This document shows positions 44,449 to 54,652 of a stretch of 64,000 bases of DNA, piece after piece. The stretch lies in assembly GCA_023213315.1 (NCBI GenBank), contig JAKCPI010002713.1, forward strand, positions 1 through 64,000, given 5' to 3'. This stretch comes from Euborellia annulipes (Eukaryota; Arthropoda; Insecta; Dermaptera; Anisolabididae). Below the pieces are notes generated by a model. That model saw only the letters and a program-made list of their open reading frames with translations, ran no database searches and was not told where the DNA came from. Numbering within the stretch: position 1 is the first letter of the stretch; each line of letters opens with the position of its first letter. The translations under genes were made by a program, and so were the position numbers.

Positions 44449-45312
44449 TAGAAAATGAACTGCAACCTTGTGACACAGATAATTTTTCTTTTTGAAGTTA
44501 ATAATTGTTATTAGATGAGAATTTGTTGAGCACCCTGTAGTTGGGATAAAGAATTATTATTACATCCCGGTAGAGTCCCTCATCCTGCTGACCCAAACTT
44601 TTCACTTGCTGGGTGGGCGGGTGACATCCTCTCGGTTCTAAAACAAAAACAAAAAAAAAACACACACACAATTACCTTGTTGTTAATTATCTCCAAGAAT
44701 CACGTGTTAAATAATAATAATAATTATTATTATTATTTTATTATCCCAAGGATTTCACTAAAGAATAAAATAAATTTTTCTTATCTTTAAAAACAAAAAA
44801 AAAAAAAAAAAAACGCATTCATTAAAAAGGAGAAAAGAGCACTGAAATGTCAAAGAATATTTATTGGGTTTTTTTTTTTTTGTAGAAATTTTAATTAAAG
44901 TCTAAGAATAAACAAATAAATAAATCGTGTGTGTGTGTTTTGGCACTACTACTGGCGCTAAACAACTTCTAAATATGCAATTTAGAGATAAGACAAACGA
45001 TTTATTAAAAATGCAAATTTGTTTGCCAAAAATGGCACGAGATTTTTTTTCTTCTAACAACTCCACCCCCCCCCCTCCCCTCACATCTCTTCAAATTTTT
45101 GACTTTAATACTTCAAAGTAGGCTAATATGATTTTTGATTAATGCATTTTTGGAGGGATGGAGCTTGATTGGGTAAGGAGAAATGCCCCTGGACCCTCAT
45201 GACGCCTCTTCAACTGCAATTTTTCAGACAACTTGTTTCAAAAAATTAATATAAAAAATATACATATGTCTTATTATTTATTAAAAGTGTAGAATGGCTG
45301 TTATTTATTAAT
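44449..45312. other. Non-coding stretch with microsatellites
   Basis: (AAT)n palindrome near 44708-44745, A-run 44797-44815, T-run 44869-44881, C-run near 45065-45078. No gene seen. Confidence 0.5.
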
Positions 45313-45367
45313 CTTAAGGAAATGGATTTGCAGCCAAGGAGAATAAAAAAAACTATTTAGTTTCTTT

Positions 45368-45412
45368 CGGTCGACGTTTCGGACGCCAATCGCGTCCTTC
45401 CTCGGGACCAAA
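45368..45412 (-). ncRNA. Hammerhead-like motif with U4-to-C core change
   Basis: Minus strand: stem I TTTGGTC, core CCGAGGA, perfect stem II GGACGC-GATTG-GCGTCC, GAAAC, GTC, then GACCGAA closing stem I. The fold is excellent but CUGANGA reads CCGANGA, expected to reduce activity. Confidence 0.58.
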
Positions 45413-45462
45413 GATTGTTAGAAAGCAAAATCTATGTGTGCTTTCTAACAATCTTTGGTCCC

Positions 45463-45502
45463 GAGGAAGGACGCGATTGGCGTCCGAAACGTCGACCGAA
45501 AG
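45463..45502 (+). ncRNA. Hammerhead-like motif, mirror copy
   Basis: The same sequence on the plus strand: CCGAGGA (45471-45477), stem II 45479-45485 region, GAAAC (45486-45490), GTC (45491-45493), GACCGAA. It has the same core change as the other arm. Confidence 0.58.
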
Positions 45503-45559
45503 AAACTAAATAGTTTTTTTTTATTCTCCTTGGCTGCAAATCCATTTCCTTAAGCTTAT

Positions 45560-45855
45560 TATTTTTGTATTATGTTGGTTTTAGTACATTTATGGTTTAT
45601 AAGCGTTTTCATTTTAAAAATTTTTTGTTGTAAAATGTTGTTGATATAATGTATTTTTGATAACTATGTTTTTATATAAGGTATTTTTTGTAAAGAGTTT
45701 TTTTTTTTACATAATCTATGTTTTGTAATGTACGTATTTTTTAGAGATTGTATTTTTTATAAAGTATTGTATTTTTTATAAAATATTGTATACAGAAGTC
45801 TGGCTGGATGGCGAAGGCCGCAAGCCAAAAAATAAAGAAAAAAAAAAAAAAAAAA
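45560..45855 (+). mobile_element. Possible LINE 3' end with poly-A
   Basis: A T-rich 3' UTR-like stretch ends in GGCTGGATGGCGAAGGCCGC, then AAAAAATAAAG and a poly-A of about 17. This is the look of a 5'-truncated retroposon. No coding part remains to identify it. Confidence 0.4.
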
Positions 45856-45956
45856 GCTTATTATTTATCTTTAAAAAAATTACTATTTTATTTTTAATAA
45901 TAATATTTTGTTTTGTGTATTTTTTAAATTCCTATCTATATACGTGGAGCTGATAT

Positions 45957-47076
45957 CACTGTGCGGCAAGAAAAAAAACGCCGAGATAATTCCTTCAGAT
46001 TCTTGAGTAAAATGACCGTCTGAATCCAAATATGATGTCCGTTTTCCCCCACCACGTGCCGTTTTCGAGGGGGGTGCCCCTACTTATTTCGACCCCTTTT
46101 CGTTAATTATAGGGCCATGAATCCAATTTGGAGGGAAGAAAAGGAATATTTTAGCCTTAACATTTCTTCAGAAGGTCTAGAGAAGTGAAAAGTTAAAAAA
46201 CATTAAAATTTGGTTCCAAGGGGGGGGATGTGGGGGAGGATTTTGTCCCTTAAAATGCAAAAAAATCATTAAAAATGATCGATTTTTTCACAATTTTTTC
46301 ACTGATTTTCTACATATTCCAGCTGACAGACCCACCTCACCCTTCCTTAAACATCCCTCAACTAAAAAAAAATATATAGGAGAAAGCGCGTGGGGTGTGA
46401 GCGATTCCGAACCCCTTGCAAGAAGAATTTTTTTCAAACATTGACAAGAAATAATTTCTACCCCTTTAGATAAAATATGGCAATATTGAAGGAGATAGAA
46501 GAATCCGTATATTTAACTTTAAATTTGTAAAGATCAGCCCAAAAAGATGAAAGTTAGCCACATATTTGCCAATTTGACCAACTGAGCTGTGAATCTTCCA
46601 TTTTCTTGCAAGGGCTTCGGAATCGCTCACCCACTTTGTCCTATATATTTTTTTTTAGTTGAGGGATGTTTAAGGAAGGGTGAGGTGGGTCTGTCAGCTG
46701 GAATATGTAGAAAATCAGTGAAAAAATTGTGAAAAAATCAGAAAAAATCGATCATTTTTAATGATTTTTTTGCATTTTAAGGGACAAAATCCTCCCCCAC
46801 ATCCTCCCTTGGATCAAAATGTTAATGTTTTCTAACTTTTCATTTCTCTAGACCTTCTAAAGAAATGTTAAGGCTAAAATATTCCTTTTCATCCGTCCAA
46901 ATTTGATTCATGGCCCTATAATTAACGAAAAGGGGTGGAAATAAGTAGGGGGCTCTCCCCAAATACGTGGTGGGGGGAAAACGGAGGTCATATTTGGATT
47001 CAGGAAATGATTTTACTCAAGAATCTGAAGGAATTATCTCGGGGCCGGAAAAAAAGTTTTATTTTGCCGCACAGTG
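45957..47076. mobile_element. 1.1-kb foldback element, copy 1 (left of the NACHT gene)
   Basis: The ends CACTGTGCGGCAAGAAAAAA and TTGCCGCACAGTG are inverted, and the arms (45957-46400 and 46625-47076) mirror each other over about 440 bp. The centre (about 46421-46610) is unique. A second copy at 54653-55764 has the same arms and the centre in the opposite orientation. No protein is encoded. Confidence 0.88.
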
Positions 47077-47092
47077 TATTCTGCCTAATGCG

Positions 47093-47150
47093 TTCTTCTT
47101 TTTTCGCCTTTATTATTCCCGCGGTGCGGGGTCGGCGATCATTACTTCAG
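47093..47150 (-). mobile_element. (GAA)-tail SINE fragment
   Basis: The minus strand shows CGCCGACCCCGCACCGCGGG, AATAAAGGCG and AAAGAAGAA: only the 3' end of the family with its tail. Confidence 0.6.
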
Positions 47151-47269
47151 CCCTCCATTCTACCCTCCAATTTCGTTGCTTGTACGGAGGATGATTCCAT
47201 CTCTCTGGGATCGAAATATCTACAAATAAACGGATAAAACGCAAAATTATTTATGGTTTTTCCTTACAG

Positions 47270-47427
47270 CCATCTACAAACAGACAGATATATCACATTT
47301 ATCTGTTATCAGTTTGTAAAGGTTAACGCTAATCTCGTCTGTTTCGTTGATGATAGCTCCTCTATTAGATTAGCAGCATTACACTCGTTTATTTTATCAG
47401 AGAAACACCAAAGAATCATAATTCAGG
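47270..47427 (+). other. Candidate upstream 5' UTR exon
   Basis: Bounded by an acceptor (TTTTTCCTTACAG) and a strong donor (CAGG then GTAAGT at 47428). Joining it to the next exon (48154) creates no through-frame to the NACHT protein, so it would be untranslated. It is also possible that it belongs to nothing transcribed. Confidence 0.3.
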
Positions 47428-47484
47428 GTAAGTTTTCTTTCTTTTGATATTTAAATAGAAATTTCAATATTCGAGGGATTTTAT

Positions 47485-47970
47485 CTTTCTAATCATCATT
47501 TTTATTTTTTGATATTTTGATGGAAATACATGTTTTGAGATCCCATGAGTCCAAAAAAGTGATTTCCACAACATGCTATGTCTGTGTGTTTGTGTATTCA
47601 ATTTTAAGCATGAACGAATTGAGCTAGGAGGTTGAAATTTTATATTTAAGTTAGGCACCCCCATGGGACGTGACCCGAAGCTTTTGAACAAAAACGGTCA
47701 AAGAGTACTAGTACTTTACTGATGTACTTTTTCAGTTTTTTTCGAGTTTTTCAAAATTCGCTGCAACGATTTTGATTAAAATTCATAAATCAATTATTTT
47801 TTAGACGCTCTTAAAAATGTATATTCTCATTTTGTCATTGAAATATTTTGAAGCACACTTTGCTCTTGAACTTCATAGGAAAGATGGTAACAAAATATAA
47901 ATATTTTCCCATGTTTATAAATTTTACATCTTGAATTCTAATAATATTGACGGAAATGTCGACACATGTG
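47485..47970 (+). mobile_element. mariner-family non-coding copy
   Basis: Shares TTTGATGGAAATACATGTTT, GTACTAGTACTTTACTGATG and TCATTTTGTCATTGAAATA with the copies at 16205 and 40202. It would lie inside the first intron of the candidate 5' UTR model. Confidence 0.65.
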
Positions 47971-48153
47971 TAAAAAGCACCCCAAAAATGTCTTTAGTGG
48001 GTCTAAATCTAATATTGGAACATATACGGAGTTATAATTCATTTGGCCGGAGGATCATTTGGGTTGACCACCCCTCTATTACATAGTTCCATTTATAAAA
48101 TAAAGTATATTTTAATATTTAATAAAAAACTTATTTGTTTTTTTTTTTTTTAG

Positions 48154-48223
48154 GTTAATTTTGGATTGCGAAATAACGAGCAATTCTGATTTCTATTTAT
48201 TGGGGCCTATTCTGTATTTTGAG
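48154..48223 (+). other. Candidate 5' UTR exon of the NACHT gene
   Basis: It follows a long pyrimidine tract ending in TAG and ends at a GAG/GTAAGC donor. A 67-bp intron (48224-48290) with acceptor TTTAATTTCAG follows, then the exon containing the start codon. No frame continues from it to the ATG, because an in-frame TAA lies at 48310-48312, so it is untranslated. Confidence 0.45.
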
Positions 48224-48360
48224 GTAAGCCTCAAATTAATATTTAAAATAAGGAGAACCAATCGAAAAGAGTAAATTTATTTAATTTCAGATCTTCTATT
48301 GAGATTCTGTAAAATTTCTTCGTCAGAAGAAGAGGAAGAATCGAAGGAAATCATTCAAGA

Positions 48361-51300
48361 ATGGATGTAGAAAACAATGCAAATTACAAATCCACCAAAG
48401 GAGCAAAGAACGTTTTGCATGGATACACCTATCAGTTAAATCTTTTAATTCTTTTTCTTATAAGAGCAATAAAACAAAAATTGAATTTTAGATTAGCAAC
48501 AGAAATTGACGAGGCAGATAAATTTGATGACGTTGTCTTGGAAGTGGAAAATAAAGAGGAGAAAAAAACTTTGTTCTGTCTACAAGCAAAACATAGAATT
48601 AGTGAGAATCAAAGTAAAAAGAAAATATTTGGAAATTCTTTATTGGGCATAGGCAACGATGATTTTAATTTGAACAAATATCTAAAATCTTATTTACAAA
48701 TTCAAAATTGCAAGGAATTCTCTCAAAGTTCAAAGAAATATTTCATTATTTGTACAAATATCGATTTTGATATAGAATCGTTAACAAAATTGAAAATATC
48801 ATTAGAAGAGACGAAAATTGATATTCTTGATAAGATTTTATTAACGTCAAAAGGAAAAACTTTTAAACTCAAAATGAATGAAGGGAATAAAATATTTGCA
48901 AAATTAAAGCAAGATTCCTCCATTTCTGAACAAGATTTAAAGGATTTTTTTGATCGGTTAATTTTTGCAGTTGGCCAGCCAAAAGAAGATGAACTTTTTG
49001 AAGAAATTAAAACAGAAATTGGTGCAGAGTTGAAACTTGAAGATGCAGATTTAGCAGCGAGTGATTTGCACAGAATGGTTTTAGAATGGTTCAAAACACA
49101 AAATGCAAAATGGCTAAATCGACAAAACAATCCTCTAGATCTTGTTGAAAGGAAAATCAATTTTCTTTCCATTTCAAAATCTAGTCAGGATTATTGCTCC
49201 CAACTTGCGAATTATCAAATCACATTTAAACAAAAAATGCCCATCGTTAGAGAGTTTTTAGATAATAATAAAAAGAATATTTTAATTTTAACATCTTCAT
49301 CTTTATTGATTGAAAGTTTAAAAGTTTTTGACGCTATCAATGAATTAAAAAAATACAAATATTTGTTTATCAATTCAAATTCTTTATCAGATCTTATTTT
49401 CATAGCTGATAAAAATTCCATTTTAATTATACACTTGGAAAATATCAGTGAAAATCTTTCTTTTATTGAAAATTTATTTGAAGAAGAAAAAAGAAAAATT
49501 ATTTTGATTATTTCTAAAGAAATGTTAAATGAAATTATTCCTTATTTTAATGAACGTTGGTTGATTCATAAAAATAAAAATCAAAAGTTAACATTTGAAG
49601 ATTTATCGGAAGCTTCCCAAAAGAGTTTATTTGAGAAAGAAATTCAATTTCTTGGCTCTCCGATTCCAATGGAATTTTTATTTAATGATGAAGAAATTAA
49701 AAGTAAAATCGATTCAGAAACGTTTTCAAAATTAATCGAATATCCTGAAGAAATCAAAATTGGAAATAAAATTGAAGAGTGTAAAAAGATTTTTATTCAA
49801 AGAAAATTCTTTTCTGATTTTCTAAGCTTTGAAAATGAAATGATTTTAGATAACGATATTCCTGATATTTTTGTTATCTATTCTAGATTTGATATTAATT
49901 ATTTCAATTCAATTCAATATGATAGAAATAGAATTTTTATTTTTAAATATTATTATGATGCTTTAGAAAAATTTTCAAATTTAAAAAAAGAAAATAAAAA
50001 TATCCATTTATTCCGTCATTATCGCTCACTCTGGTTAGTCCGAACTTTAGGTTCAATATCCAATTTATATCTTTATAATAAATACAATTTTGGATACGGT
50101 CAAAATTATTTTGATGGGGAAATAAAATGGTGTAAAGTTCATCACTATTTCCGTTTTGCTGATCTTCATGATTATCCTGAAGATATGTTTATTTTTTATT
50201 TAGAAGTTTTTGTTAATTCTATCTTCTGGTTGGACGAACTAAAAGAATTTAGACAAATGATTAAAGAAGATGGAAGATTATATTATTTTGATAACAAAAT
50301 TGATGCTAAAGAAAAATTTCTCTCCCTACAAAACGAGGAAAAAAATAAAAATCGAAATATTCATTTAGTGAAAGTTGATTATGAGCAGCCAATTTTGAAA
50401 AAAACTTTTGGTTCAAAATTACATTTAAAGACAGATTTATATCTAGATAATAAGGTTGAAACAAGAGAGAAAGATATTCTAGAAATTCCATATCCAAGAC
50501 TCGTTTTAATATCAGATGAAGCAGGGAAGGGAAAATCTCAAGTGATGATGCATTTGGCATTAAAATTGCATCAAAAAGATAAGGAATTATGGGTGATACA
50601 AATCAATTTAAATGCACATACAAAACAACTCCAGAAAATGTTACAAAATTCAATTCAAGATCCTCTTGAAGATTTAATCGATCTCTGTATGTTCAAAACA
50701 GAATTAGAAAAGATTTTGTTTCGACATTGGATTCAAAAGAGATGTGATCGCATTGTGATCTTTTTCGATGCATTTGATGAAATTAGCCCGAAATATGAAT
50801 ATGTTGTTATTCGTCTCATTCAACTGATTTTAGATGAATATAAAATTAGAAAATTATTTCTTACAACTCGACCACATTTAGAAACAATATTGGAAGAAAT
50901 TTTTCATGTAAAATCTTTCTGTTTAAAAGAATTTGATCAATCTGATATACTCAAGTATTTGGTAAAATTTTTTGAAATAGAAAATTTTGATGGGGTTGAT
51001 GTGTTTCAAATACAATGGGACCTTTCATTTAGTACTTATATATTAGGAACTCCATTAATGCTTTATTTAATTGCAAATTATTGCAAAAAACGCAATTTGG
51101 GTTTAAGAGATGCATTGAATTCTGATGAAAAGATCAATCGATATGATTTATATGAATCTTTTTTTGAAGAACAATTCCTACTTTATGCTGAAGAGAAAGC
51201 AAAAATTGATACATCAAATATTATTAGCGACGAATGGATTGAACAGGAAAAACAAAGCTTTTTTATATTCCTTGAAAAATGTGCATTTATTGTAATATTT

Positions 51301-51777
51301 AGTGCGAGTTTGTCATCGATTGAATCAAAAGATAGTTCAATTAGAGACATTTTTATTAATTATGTAAGTAAATTATTCAAATTTGATAAGAAGAAATCAT
51401 TCAAAATTGAGGACATTTTAAAATCAAAGCAACTTGATCCGCCTGGGAATATTTTAAGACTTGGTATCGTCTCCGTTAGAGATGATGGGGATTATTATTT
51501 TATTCATAGAACATATGATGAATTCTTAGTTGCTCGATATTTAATTAGAATTTCAGAGAATTTCACTTCAGAAGAAATTTTAAAATTTCTTTTTCTCAAG
51601 ATATTTGTAAATTGGCAATATTTAGTAATTCGTGATTATATAAAGTGGTATTTAATGAAATCGGATTTGATAGAAAATCCGTCAAATCATGAATTATTTT
51701 ATCGAAAATGTGCGTCTATTATGAAAGAGGGATATACAAAGCGGGAAGTATATAAATTAGTCAGGAACTATCGATGA
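48361..51777 (+). CDS. Intronless NACHT STAND ATPase with Cap4/DUF4297-like nuclease N-terminus
   Basis: This 1138-residue protein probably senses a ligand, oligomerises by its ATPase and activates a nuclease; the role is inferred. Residues 14-79 carry GYTYQ (21-25), Glu48, FDD (55-57) and LQAKH (74-78), the D...QxK layout of PD-(D/E)xK nucleases such as bacterial Cap4/DUF4297. The middle (80-700) is unassigned, with hydrophobic strand-like blocks near 305-314 and a GSISNLY motif near 564. The NACHT module has Walker A DEAGKGKS (719-726), Walker B IFFDAFDEI (to 808) and sensor TTRPH (Arg837). A winged-helix motif FIHRTYDEFLVARY lies at 1047-1060. No repeats (LRR, WD40, ankyrin) follow. The start is the first ATG after an in-frame TAA at 48310. 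Composition matches the AT-rich host. Confidence 0.85.
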   Translation: MDVENNANYKSTKGAKNVLHGYTYQLNLLILFLIRAIKQKLNFRLATEIDEADKFDDVVLEVENKEEKKTLFCLQAKHRISENQSKKKIFGNSLLGIGNDDFNLNKYLKSYLQIQNCKEFSQSSKKYFIICTNIDFDIESLTKLKISLEETKIDILDKILLTSKGKTFKLKMNEGNKIFAKLKQDSSISEQDLKDFFDRLIFAVGQPKEDELFEEIKTEIGAELKLEDADLAASDLHRMVLEWFKTQNAKWLNRQNNPLDLVERKINFLSISKSSQDYCSQLANYQITFKQKMPIVREFLDNNKKNILILTSSSLLIESLKVFDAINELKKYKYLFINSNSLSDLIFIADKNSILIIHLENISENLSFIENLFEEEKRKIILIISKEMLNEIIPYFNERWLIHKNKNQKLTFEDLSEASQKSLFEKEIQFLGSPIPMEFLFNDEEIKSKIDSETFSKLIEYPEEIKIGNKIEECKKIFIQRKFFSDFLSFENEMILDNDIPDIFVIYSRFDINYFNSIQYDRNRIFIFKYYYDALEKFSNLKKENKNIHLFRHYRSLWLVRTLGSISNLYLYNKYNFGYGQNYFDGEIKWCKVHHYFRFADLHDYPEDMFIFYLEVFVNSIFWLDELKEFRQMIKEDGRLYYFDNKIDAKEKFLSLQNEEKNKNRNIHLVKVDYEQPILKKTFGSKLHLKTDLYLDNKVETREKDILEIPYPRLVLISDEAGKGKSQVMMHLALKLHQKDKELWVIQINLNAHTKQLQKMLQNSIQDPLEDLIDLCMFKTELEKILFRHWIQKRCDRIVIFFDAFDEISPKYEYVVIRLIQLILDEYKIRKLFLTTRPHLETILEEIFHVKSFCLKEFDQSDILKYLVKFFEIENFDGVDVFQIQWDLSFSTYILGTPLMLYLIANYCKKRNLGLRDALNSDEKINRYDLYESFFEEQFLLYAEEKAKIDTSNIISDEWIEQEKQSFFIFLEKCAFIVIFSASLSSIESKDSSIRDIFINYVSKLFKFDKKKSFKIEDILKSKQLDPPGNILRLGIVSVRDDGDYYFIHRTYDEFLVARYLIRISENFTSEEILKFLFLKIFVNWQYLVIRDYIKWYLMKSDLIENPSNHELFYRKCASIMKEGYTKREVYKLVRNYR

Positions 51778-52029
51778 CCAGACTTATTTTTTTTAAGATT
51801 TCTTTATAACTGTTGTTCAACGGTGAATGATTATACTCCATTCAATAAATTATTAAAGTATGACCCTGACACATTATTATTGGAAACATTATTTGAAGAA
51901 GGAATGATAGAACCAATTTTGAAATGTGCTCTAGAAAAACGAAAAAAATATCAAGGCGTAGTAGATTTATTAACCAAAAAGCTCAAAGAGAAGGAATCAA
52001 AGGAACAAGAAAATACGAAAACAACTTAA
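51778..52029 (+). other. Open same-frame extension after the NACHT stop codon
   Basis: After the TGA at 51775-51777 the same frame stays open for 83 codons and ends at a TAA (52027-52029). The extension includes NDYTPFNKLLKYDPDTLLLE and a charged C-terminal tail (KKLKEKESKEQENTKTT). It looks helical and protein-like, weakly reminiscent of a degenerate ankyrin-type repeat. It may be read by stop-codon readthrough (the base after TGA is C), or the TGA may be a recent mutation that shortened the protein. The alternative is chance, although 83 open codons in about 68% AT DNA is not very likely. Confidence 0.5.
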
Positions 52030-52890
52030 CTAAACAACGATCCAAGGGCATTTTGGTGATTTCAGATACTGTTAGTGATGCCATCCATCTATGCCTATAA
52101 GAATTTTGCAGTCTTTTAGAGCACTGCTTCTTAAAGTAGTGTGGGCCATGGATTACCCGCAGGGGGGAGGCCGCAATGTATTGTTAAATAAGCCATTAGT
52201 GTCAGACCTGACACGTGGTTACTCTGAGGGGGTAACTTTCATGGGAATATAATACTGAGGCGGGTTCCCTTTTCCTTCCTCAAATAGAAGTGGATATTTT
52301 TTATTGGCTTGGCCCAGACCTGATTATTTGAATTCGATTTTTAAAAAGATGAAGGAACTTGTTGAAATTGGTTTTCAGGAAATCACAAAATGAGAAATAA
52401 AAGAACTCGTAAGTGCTGAGGCATACATTTATTCACCTTTCGGCCAAGCCATCTTCAGAGCACTAGAAATCTTAATGTAAGACCTATTGGGTCCTGCCCT
52501 ATAGGGATGTCACACAAAGTCCTGTCTGGCCAATTATTTCCCACACAGAACCCAATTGGGAGACGGATTTCCCTATTGGGCATGCCTCCTTGGGACCCTA
52601 TGAGGTCCAGATGTATATCCTGGGTGATCCCAAAGTAATTTCTAGTCGGGTAAAAGATAATATACGGGTACGACTAAAAAATGTCAAAAATTTGATTGAT
52701 GAGAGTTGGTTAAGTTACTACATTATATTCCTTGCACTTTATAGAACACAACGCGAGTACAATGGATTGAGAAAGATGCAGATTCTTATAGGCTAGGTGA
52801 TCAGACCCAATGAGCTAATCATCAATTTCTGGATTGCGATCGCCTCTTCCTGAGAAAGCAGAGAATTTGGCCTCCTTGTGTTTTATAATT
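52030..52890. other. Downstream non-coding region of the NACHT gene
   Basis: The first AATAAA-type signal is at 52396. A decayed G/C-rich MITE-like patch lies at 52130-52210. The 68-codon frame at 52590 has no recognisable domain. Confidence 0.4.
52434..52460 (-). ncRNA. Degenerate hammerhead-like motif
   Basis: Minus strand CTGAAGA, TGGC-TT-GGCC, GAAAGG. The hairpin loop is too short and GAAAC is changed to GAAAG, so it is likely dead. Confidence 0.3.
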
Positions 52891-52892
52891 AC

Positions 52893-53393
52893 TACAGTGG
52901 TTGGTACCTCGAGATACGAGTTTAATTCGTTCCGTAACCTTGTTCGTAACTCAAAGCAATTTTCCCCATTGAAATGCCATTAATCCGTTGCCCCAAAAAT
53001 GCTACCCCTAATTGTTTTTTTTGTTACGTGTTTTTGAATAAGAAAAATGTATTTATAAATGACAGCATAATAGAACAAGTACGTGATTTATTTTTCTTTA
53101 AAAATTTATAACTCCAATTTATTTACAAGGTAATACAAAATAAATGTTTGCAAAATTGATTTTTAAAATAATATATTAATATTTATTTATTTTGTTTATA
53201 ATAATTTTCTTTCTCTAAAATTTTCTTAAATTATTTTTCTGATTTGCCAACAAATATGCAAAATATAGCTAAATATGCCAAGCTCGTATCTCAAATTTTC
53301 GCTCGTATGTCAAAACAAAACTTCGCTCGCTCGACAGCTCGTATCTTAAATAACTCGTATGTTGGGGCACTCGTACCTCGAATTGTACTATTA
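52893..53393. mobile_element. TA-flanked MITE of the TACCTCGAgaTACGAG type
   Basis: The left TACAGTGG...TACCTCGAGATACGAG and right CTCGTACCTCGAATTGTAC ends, with internal CTCGTATCTCAAATT and CGTTCCG blocks, match a Tc1/mariner-like MITE pattern seen in many animal genomes. The inverted ends are imperfect and no transposase is encoded. Confidence 0.6.
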
Positions 53394-53966
53394 TTATTTT
53401 AGTTCTAATTTTATCTATCCCACTCCGAGGGGCTGTTAAAGTCCTATGAACAAATAAATGAAAATTTTAAAGTAAAAAATAATCAAAAATTCAGGAATAT
53501 TGTTCAATCATTCTATTTCTATCACTCTTCGATTCTAATTTCAATTCAATTTCTTGGATTCCTTTAATCCTTTACATGCCAACATCAAATTAAAAAAAAA
53601 AAAAAAATGACATTTAATTTCTACACCAATTTATTAATTCTTTGCTTTTCATTCTCTATTTCAATATCATCATACAAAAATAAATAAATAAATAACAAGA
53701 TGCCTCTTATAAACAAAAGAATTAAAATTTCTTGTGACGTCACTGGGTGATTCTATACGTGGAATATAGTCATAAGCCACTATTTTGTCATTTTTGAGAT
53801 ATTCATGCAATTGCAATCTTTAAATATCCTTCTTTAATATCACTGAATTAGTTCTTTGAATTTAGTGGCATATAATAAGTGCAAGTTCTTTACTTAGTGA
53901 TGATTTGAGAAGTAAGCCACAGCAAAATGGTGTCAAAATCTGGAGTGAATGAAGTGTCAAAGGTCT

Positions 53967-53990
53967 GGGGGGGGGGGGGGGGGGGGGGGG
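53967..53990 (+). repeat. 24-base poly-G tract
   Basis: Unbroken G run, able to form G-quadruplex. A second run of 22 G is at 54486-54507. Confidence 0.9.
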
Positions 53991-54063
53991 TGTACGAATA
54001 AGGGAGCGGAAAATGAAGATTCTGATTCTTGGCACCCAACAAGCACCAGTTGCAGCTCTAATT

Positions 54064-54190
54064 CATGGGCGTAACTAGAGAATTTGGCTGGGGGGGCGGG
54101 GGCATGGGACCAGCTATCCTCCGGGGGGACCTGGAAAGAATATTTTCTTGGGGCGGGCCCCCTGGGAGCAGCTCCCTAGTTTCGCCCATG
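54064..54190. mobile_element. 127-bp hAT-type MITE with perfect 8-bp target duplication
   Basis: Ends CATGGGCGTAACTAG / CTAGTTTCGCCCATG are flanked by CTCTAATT on both sides (54056-54063, 54191-54198). G/C-rich interior. It is the smallest well-bounded member of the GGGCG family here. Confidence 0.88.
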
Positions 54191-54485
54191 CTCTAATTAC
54201 AACTTGATAGAGATAGACTTATTTTAATATGCATTACCTCTCTTTTGTGGCTTGTGACTATTTATTGGCGTGGAGGAATTTCTTTAAGTTCAAATGTATG
54301 TATTCTATCTCAAATACTGTATTTTCTTTAAATAAGTGTATTCATTCTAAAATATTGTAAATTACAAAGAGAAAATATCAATTTTAATATTTGGGTTTAA
54401 TCTTACGGATTTAGAAACAATAAAATATTAAAATTTTATTATTTTTAATCAATTGTGATTTTCTTGATAAATAAAACTGTATTCA

Positions 54486-54507
54486 GGGGGGGGGGGGGGG
54501 GGGGGGG
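54486..54507 (+). repeat. 22-base poly-G tract
   Basis: Unbroken G run followed by CCC. The exact length is uncertain because homopolymers are often mis-sized. Confidence 0.9.
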
Positions 54508-54652
54508 CCCTGAAATATTTCGGTGAATAAAGTCATAAGCCCATGTTCGTTTTCTTGTTCATTATAAATGCTTTATTTTTACTAATAATAATAATTTTGT
54601 TTTGTGTATTTTATAAATTCCTATCTATATATTGAATACGTGGAGCTGATAT

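Larger units (their letters stand above)
45313..45556. mobile_element. 244-bp palindrome with two hammerhead-like motifs
   Basis: The arms of ~115 bp (AAGGAAATGGATTTGCAGCC ... and mirror) are almost identical, with a centre of about 15 bp at 45425-45445. Each carries GAGGAAGGACGC...GTCCGAAACGTCGACC. Its near-perfect arms suggest recent origin or arm-to-arm gene conversion. Confidence 0.85.

Noticed and set aside
48723..50560. Minus-strand open frames inside the NACHT gene
   Set aside because: They are antisense shadows of a strongly coding plus-strand frame and show no domain of their own.
48361..51777. Bacterial contamination as the source of the NACHT gene
   Set aside because: It is continuous with animal transposons and SINEs on both sides, has host-like composition, lacks a ribosome-binding site or operon partners, and has upstream splice signals.
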